A stretch of 64,000 bases of DNA from Herbidospora yilanensis. Its GTDB lineage: Bacteria; Actinomycetota; Actinomycetes; Streptosporangiales; Streptosporangiaceae. Positions 59,853 through 64,000 of the stretch are shown piece by piece (position 1 is the stretch's first letter; each line of letters starts with the position of its first letter). Location: positions 32,349 through 96,348 of the forward strand of contig NZ_BBXE01000025.1 of assembly GCF_001570565.1 (NCBI RefSeq). The letters run 5' to 3'. The position numbers and the translations under genes are program-made. Under the pieces are notes generated by a model. That model had not been told where the DNA came from. It did not search any database and saw only the letters and a list, made by a program, of their open reading frames with translations.

Positions 59853-60803
59853 GTGGTGCGTCCCGTGAGTAACATCGCTGACATGCCATCGGAGGTGCGT
59901 GAACGTGCCGCGCTCGTGACGCTGCTGCAGCGTCCGGGCGCGAAGTGGGCCGAGCTCGGCCTGGAGGTCCTCGAGCGAGGCAGCGCTGTGGCCGTGCTGG
60001 GCGATGCGATGCGCACGCAGGAGGCATTGTTCGCCGAGGCCGATCCGATGGAGTCGGCGATCGCCGACGCGGCGAGCATGCTGCGGGAGTGGGACGCCGT
60101 CGGCATCGGCGTACACACGTGTCTCGATGGGGATTATCCGAGCCAACTCCGGAGCATCCATCAGATGCCACCGATTCTGTTCTCACGCGGGCGGCTCGCG
60201 CCAGATCATCGAGCGATCGCCGTGGTTGGCACCAGGCAGGCCAGTGACCAAGGGCTTCGGATCGCCTCGGCAGTGGCGCGGGACCTCGCGTTGAACGGTG
60301 TGACCGTGGTCAGCGGGCTGGCGAAAGGGATCGATACCGCTGCGCATCGGGCAGCGCTGGAGGCAGGCGGGCGGACGGTGGCGGTCATCGGGACCGGGAT
60401 CAACAAGTCCTACCCTGCGGAGAACCGGCGCTTGCAGGAGCAGATCAGCCGAGACGGGCTGGTGCTCAGCCAGTTCTGGCCTGATGCCCCACCAAGTCAG
60501 CGGAACTTCCCGATGCGGAACGCGGTCATGAGCGGCTACGCGGCGGCCACGGTGGTGGTCGAAGCACCCTGGAAGAGCGGGGCGCGGATTCAGGCTCGGC
60601 TGGCACTGGAGCACGGCCGTCCGGTGGTGATGCCAGACCAGTTGCTGGAGCACGACTGGGCGCGTGAGTATGCCAAGAAGCCGGGGGTCCATGTGGTTTC
60701 CAGCTTGGGCGAGTTGCTCACGGTTGTGGAAAGATTGATCGCGGAACTCAACGCAGGTCCCGACTCTCTTCCGGAGATCCCCGCCTTTGCCTGGAGCAGT
60801 TGA
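59853..60803 (+). CDS. DprA/Smf-like DNA-processing protein (SLOG fold)
   Basis: 316 aa. AIAVVGTRQAS, VVSGLAKGIDTAAHRAAL, VAVIGTGINKSYPAENR, RNFPMRNAVMSG and SGARIQARLALEHGRPVVMP are the Rossmann-like DprA motifs. DprA normally loads RecA on single-stranded DNA during uptake. This copy lies with a phosphoribosyltransferase gene rather than in the usual topA/rpsB region and uses less GC-biased codons than its neighbours, which suggests acquired DNA. GTG 59853 is chosen; GTG 59865 and ATG 59883 are alternatives. Confidence 0.9.
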   Translation: MVRPVSNIADMPSEVRERAALVTLLQRPGAKWAELGLEVLERGSAVAVLGDAMRTQEALFAEADPMESAIADAASMLREWDAVGIGVHTCLDGDYPSQLRSIHQMPPILFSRGRLAPDHRAIAVVGTRQASDQGLRIASAVARDLALNGVTVVSGLAKGIDTAAHRAALEAGGRTVAVIGTGINKSYPAENRRLQEQISRDGLVLSQFWPDAPPSQRNFPMRNAVMSGYAAATVVVEAPWKSGARIQARLALEHGRPVVMPDQLLEHDWAREYAKKPGVHVVSSLGELLTVVERLIAELNAGPDSLPEIPAFAWSS

Positions 60804-61539
60804 TCCTTGGGGAGCGGCGCGCGGGCGCGTCGCACAGCAGGCTTACTACCTGCGCAACCCGCTCGAGCCGGCGCCAGGGATCTGTTACGTCTGCCGAGGT
60901 CCGGCAGGCCCGGAGTGGACGCGCTGCTATACGTGTGATCAGCATTTGAAGGCGGCACAGTCGTCGGTGGCCGATGCGGTTGTCCCGATCTCCTATGCGG
61001 TCAAGGGACAGCAGCACGCCCACGCGCTCGCCGCGTACAAGTCGACGTTCCCGTCGAAGGAGGTTCAGACGAACCTTCTCAACCTGTTGCTGCTTTTCCT
61101 CGCCGATCACCACGGATGCGTGGAGAGAGCCGCGCTCGTGGACACATGGACGCATGTGACCGTAGTGCCGAGCACGCGAGGCCGACAGGGTGAGCATCCG
61201 CTTCGTGCGCTGATCGGAAGCCATCTGCGAGCGTTTCCGTGGGTTCAGCTGACGGCCAACTCCAGGGTTCCCGCAGATCTGAGAGCGTTCCACCCTGATC
61301 GGTTCACCGCCGCCTCGCCCGACCTCGTAGGCGCGCATGTTCTGCTCCTAGATGACACGTGGACCACGGGGGCACGCGTTCAGGCGGCCGCTTACGCGCT
61401 GAAGCAGGCAGGTGCCTCCCGAGTGGCCGCAGTCGTGCTGGGCCGTCACGTCAACCCGGGATACGGTGGGTGGAAGCCCATCCTGAATGCCATCAAAGAC
61501 CAGCCCTACCGGCAGGAGATCTGCGCGGTCCACGGATAA
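60787..61539 (+). CDS. ComF-like phosphoribosyltransferase with zinc finger
   Basis: 250 aa. C33xxC36 and C47xxC50 (CYVC, CYTC) form a zinc finger as in ComF, and LLLDDTWTTG (187-196) is the PRPP-binding motif of type I phosphoribosyltransferases. The TTG at 60787 overlaps the dprA-like end; CGGAG lies about nine bases upstream. With the DprA-like protein it forms a two-gene unit. Substrate unknown. Confidence 0.82.
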   Translation: MPGAVDPWGAARGRVAQQAYYLRNPLEPAPGICYVCRGPAGPEWTRCYTCDQHLKAAQSSVADAVVPISYAVKGQQHAHALAAYKSTFPSKEVQTNLLNLLLLFLADHHGCVERAALVDTWTHVTVVPSTRGRQGEHPLRALIGSHLRAFPWVQLTANSRVPADLRAFHPDRFTAASPDLVGAHVLLLDDTWTTGARVQAAAYALKQAGASRVAAVVLGRHVNPGYGGWKPILNAIKDQPYRQEICAVHG

Positions 61540-61587
61540 CATCGACAAGCCGCCTAGACAGGCGAATATGGCCAGGCGTCACATAAA

Positions 61588-61621
61588 GAAACCCCAGCTC
61601 AAACGATTGAGCTGGGGTTTC
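61588..61621. terminator. Bidirectional terminator of PRTase gene and tRNA-Lys
   Basis: GAAACCCCAGCTCAA (61588-61602), loop ACGA, TTGAGCTGGGGTTTC (61607-61621): a perfect 15-bp stem. On the minus strand it ends in a T-rich run. Confidence 0.92.
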
Positions 61622-61627
61622 TCGCTG

Positions 61628-61701
61628 TGCGCCGCCAGGGACTCGAACCCCGGACCCGCTGATTAAGAGTCAGCTGCTCTAACCAACTGAGCTAGCGGCG
61701 C
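61628..61701 (-). tRNA. tRNA-Lys (CTT)
   Basis: On the minus strand: acceptor GCGCCGC paired to GCGGCGC (61629-61635), anticodon CTT in the loop CTCTTAA, T-arm GGTTCGAGTCC, and discriminator A. No CCA encoded. Its 3' end faces the DprA-like/PRTase pair, the side where mobile elements insert. Confidence 0.97.
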
Positions 61702-61791
61702 TTGAAGCCCTTGTAGGTTACCGCGACTCCGAACCCCCACCAAATCGGGCTACAGTAGAACATCATTCGGTTCACCCAAAGGGAAGCCCAC

Positions 61792-62634
61792 GTGACCTGG
61801 TTCGCCTCACCGTCGGAAGCCGTCACCCGTCTCCGCCAGACCGGATACCTCTCCGACGACGCCATCGCCACCTCGGTCTTCCTGGCCGGCGTACTGCAGA
61901 AACCGCTCCTGGCCGAAGGTCCCGCAGGCGTAGGCAAAACCCAGCTCGCCAAGGCGATAGCCGAGGCGACAGGGTCAGACCTGGTCAGACTCCAGTGCTA
62001 CGAGGGCCTCGACGAGGCCAGGGCCCTCTACGAGTGGAACTACAAGAAGCAGCTTCTCAGGATCCAGGCCGACGACGACGCGTGGGACGACATCTTCGCC
62101 GAGGAGTTCCTCCTGGAAAGACCCCTCCTGAAGGCCATCAGATCAGACCGCCCCACCGTCCTGCTGATCGACGAGACCGACAAGGCCGACGTCGAGGTCG
62201 AGGGTCTCCTCCTGGAGATCCTCTCGGACTTCCAGGTCACCATCCCCGAGCTCGGCACCATCACCGCCACGAGGAGACCGTTCGTGGTGCTGACCTCGAA
62301 CGCCACGAGAGAGCTCAGCGAGGCCCTCAAGCGCCGCTGCCTCTACCTCCACCTTGACTACCCGACCCCCGAACGCGAGCGCGACATCGTCCTCGCGCAG
62401 GTCCCGGGCATCGCCGAAACGGTCGCCGAGCAGCTCGCCAGAACAGCGGCCACGCTGCGTGCCCTGGAGCTGAAGAAGTCGCCGAGCATCGCCGAGACCG
62501 TCGACTGGGCGCACACCCTGCTCGCCCTGGGCCGGGAGGTCCTCGACGAGCAGACCGTCTCCGAGACGCTGGGGGTCGTGCTGAAACACCACTCCGACCA
62601 GCAGCGGGCCGCCAAGGAACTGGGCCTGCGGTGA
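61792..62634 (+). CDS. MoxR-family AAA+ ATPase
   Basis: 280 aa. Walker A GPAGVGKT, Walker B VLLIDETDKAD and sensor LTSNATRELSEALKRRCL. MoxR ATPases remodel or activate partner enzymes, often with a VWA protein. GTG 61792 has GGGAAG before it. The VWA gene overlaps its stop. The sequence is closest to the CoxD type that assists metal-enzyme maturation. Confidence 0.92.
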   Translation: MTWFASPSEAVTRLRQTGYLSDDAIATSVFLAGVLQKPLLAEGPAGVGKTQLAKAIAEATGSDLVRLQCYEGLDEARALYEWNYKKQLLRIQADDDAWDDIFAEEFLLERPLLKAIRSDRPTVLLIDETDKADVEVEGLLLEILSDFQVTIPELGTITATRRPFVVLTSNATRELSEALKRRCLYLHLDYPTPERERDIVLAQVPGIAETVAEQLARTAATLRALELKKSPSIAETVDWAHTLLALGREVLDEQTVSETLGVVLKHHSDQQRAAKELGLR

Positions 62635-63956
62635 TCGACCGGCACATCGGCTTCGTGCACGCCCTGAGGGAGACCGGCCTTCCCGTCTCCCTGGCCGAGG
62701 GGCTCGACGCCGCCAACGCCCTGCGGCACCTCGACCTCGCCGACCGGCAGACCCTTCGCGAGGCCTACGCCGCGACGCTCGTGAAACGCCCCCAGCACCG
62801 GGAGGGCTTCGACGTCCTGTTCGACCTCTGGTTCCCGTCGACGACCCAGGGCCCGCCGAAGCACCGCGACGACGACCCCGAAGACCTCCGGACCGAACTC
62901 GCCGGCCTGCTGGCAGGCGACCCGGGCAGGCCCGAGTTCCGCGCCTTCGCGCAGGCCATGGTCGAGCGCTTCGGCCAGGTGCAAGCCGGGCCGGGACGGC
63001 AGTCGTGGTTCTCGTTTCCGGTGATGCGCGCCCTTTCACCGCAAACCCTGATCGCCAGACTCCTCGGTGAACGCGGCGGCCTCCCAGAGAAGATCGCCCG
63101 TCAGCGCGTCACCACGAACATCGCCGCCTTCGAAGCCGCGGTGGCCGCCGACGTCAGGCGCAGGATCGCCGAAGAACAGGGCCGCGAGCGCATCACGAGA
63201 TCGGCGGTGAAACCCCCGATCGACCGCCGCGACTTCCTCCGCGTCACCAAAGCGGAGCTCGCCGAAATGCGGCGAGAGATCCATCCACTGGCGAGAAGGC
63301 TGGCCACCCGTCTTTCGATGAAACACAAGAAGGGCGACCGGGGCCGTCTCGACTTCCGCAGAACGGTCCGCGCGTCACTGCAGTCGGGCGGCGTGCCGCT
63401 GACCACCCACCTGAAGCCCCGACGCCCGCACAAGCCGGAACTGGTCGTCCTCACCGACGCCAGCGATTCGGTCGCCGGCTTCGCCCAGTTCACCCTGCTC
63501 CTCACGTTCGCCTTGCGGGAGCAGTTCACCAAGGTCAGGGCGTTCGCCTTCGTCGACACCGTCGACGAGATCACGAAGTATTTCGCCCCCGGAACCGACG
63601 TCCTCGACGCCATCACCCGCATGACCACCGAAGCCGACATCTCCAGATTCGGCCGCACCGACTACGGCCACGTCCTGAGAACATTCGAAGAACGCCACGC
63701 GAGCGCCCTCACCCCGAAAACGAGCCTGCTCATCCTCGGCGACGCCCGCTCCAACTACCAGCCGCCGAACACCGAAATCCTGAAACGCCTCACCGAGAAG
63801 GTCCGGCACGCCTACTGGCTCAACCCCGAGCCGAGAGAACAATGGGACACCGGAGATTCCGTGGCGAGCGGCTACGCCGCCATAATTTCCATGCACGAAT
63901 GCAGAAACGTCCACCAACTCGCCGCGCTCATCGAGAACACCGACGTCGGCGGCTGA
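62631..63956 (+). CDS. VWA-domain protein (CoxE-like)
   Basis: 441 aa. The MIDAS motif appears as LTDASDSV (DxSxS) near residue 280, in a C-terminal von Willebrand A domain with VDTVDEITKYF. The N-terminal half is a CoxE-type helical region. It pairs with the MoxR ATPase; the start overlaps its stop (GTGA at 62631). CO dehydrogenase genes are not in the window, so the target metalloprotein is unknown. Confidence 0.92.
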   Translation: MIDRHIGFVHALRETGLPVSLAEGLDAANALRHLDLADRQTLREAYAATLVKRPQHREGFDVLFDLWFPSTTQGPPKHRDDDPEDLRTELAGLLAGDPGRPEFRAFAQAMVERFGQVQAGPGRQSWFSFPVMRALSPQTLIARLLGERGGLPEKIARQRVTTNIAAFEAAVAADVRRRIAEEQGRERITRSAVKPPIDRRDFLRVTKAELAEMRREIHPLARRLATRLSMKHKKGDRGRLDFRRTVRASLQSGGVPLTTHLKPRRPHKPELVVLTDASDSVAGFAQFTLLLTFALREQFTKVRAFAFVDTVDEITKYFAPGTDVLDAITRMTTEADISRFGRTDYGHVLRTFEERHASALTPKTSLLILGDARSNYQPPNTEILKRLTEKVRHAYWLNPEPREQWDTGDSVASGYAAIISMHECRNVHQLAALIENTDVGG

Positions 63957-64000
63957 AAAACGCCCGCTCCGTTACGGCTCCGCCCACCCCCGCACCGACC

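Overview
The window is about 71% GC, with actinobacterial codon use, many GTG/TTG starts and many short stop/start overlaps. The gene content (mycothiol-dependent enzyme, LuxR-type AAA regulator, NgcEFG transporter, roadblock proteins, SigE-family sigma factor) points to a filamentous actinomycete. I infer Streptosporangiales (Nonomuraea/Streptosporangium type), but no rRNA or marker gene fixes this. It looks like ordinary chromosome; I see no insertion sequence, prophage core or CRISPR array.

Left part (1-20 kb): a membrane-anchored sigma/anti-sigma fusion; a four-gene cell-envelope string (small membrane protein, two family 2 glycosyltransferases, polysaccharide deacetylase); an amidase-fold protein; a divergent MocR regulator/PNPOx-like pair; and a signalling block of Ser/Thr kinase, pseudokinase and DUF2510 membrane protein ending at orn and tRNA-His. 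Then come a Nudix hydrolase, a solo LuxR-type HTH protein, lysine 6-transaminase, an HdeD-like protein, a penicillin-binding protein, a spermidine-synthase-like protein and a pterin dehydratase.

Middle (20-45 kb): a large LuxR-AAA regulator faces the ngcEFG uptake operon for GlcNAc/chitobiose. The ngcE upstream region carries a DasR-type (dre) operator and two further palindromes, and a second dre-like site lies before a class II aldolase. Next are a secreted beta-helix protein, a PLP aminotransferase, DUF885, DUF4032 and DUF523 proteins. A four-gene roadblock/DUF4388-type operon has no GTPase. It is followed by an LRR-like/thioredoxin-fold protein, a redox two-component pair (receiver fused to a flavin reductase, plus a cNMP-domain histidine kinase), and a SigE-family sigma gene flanked by two paralogous secreted-protein genes with the same promoter. 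An XRE-cupin regulator then faces an NCS1 permease and a hydantoin-type racemase.

Right part (45-64 kb): alkB under a LexA-type box, a polytopic membrane protein, a second ABC importer with a GntR regulator, an orphan response regulator without its phospho-acceptor Asp, an encapsulin/DyP-peroxidase operon, and small enzymes including a mycothiol-dependent enzyme. A DprA-like/phosphoribosyltransferase pair sits between a 17-bp palindromic operator and tRNA-Lys and differs in composition from its surroundings. A MoxR-ATPase/VWA pair ends the window.

The best candidates for new biology are the DprA-PRTase pair, the GTPase-less roadblock operon, the sigma factor with its two promoter-matched paralogs, and the kinase/pseudokinase/DUF2510 trio.
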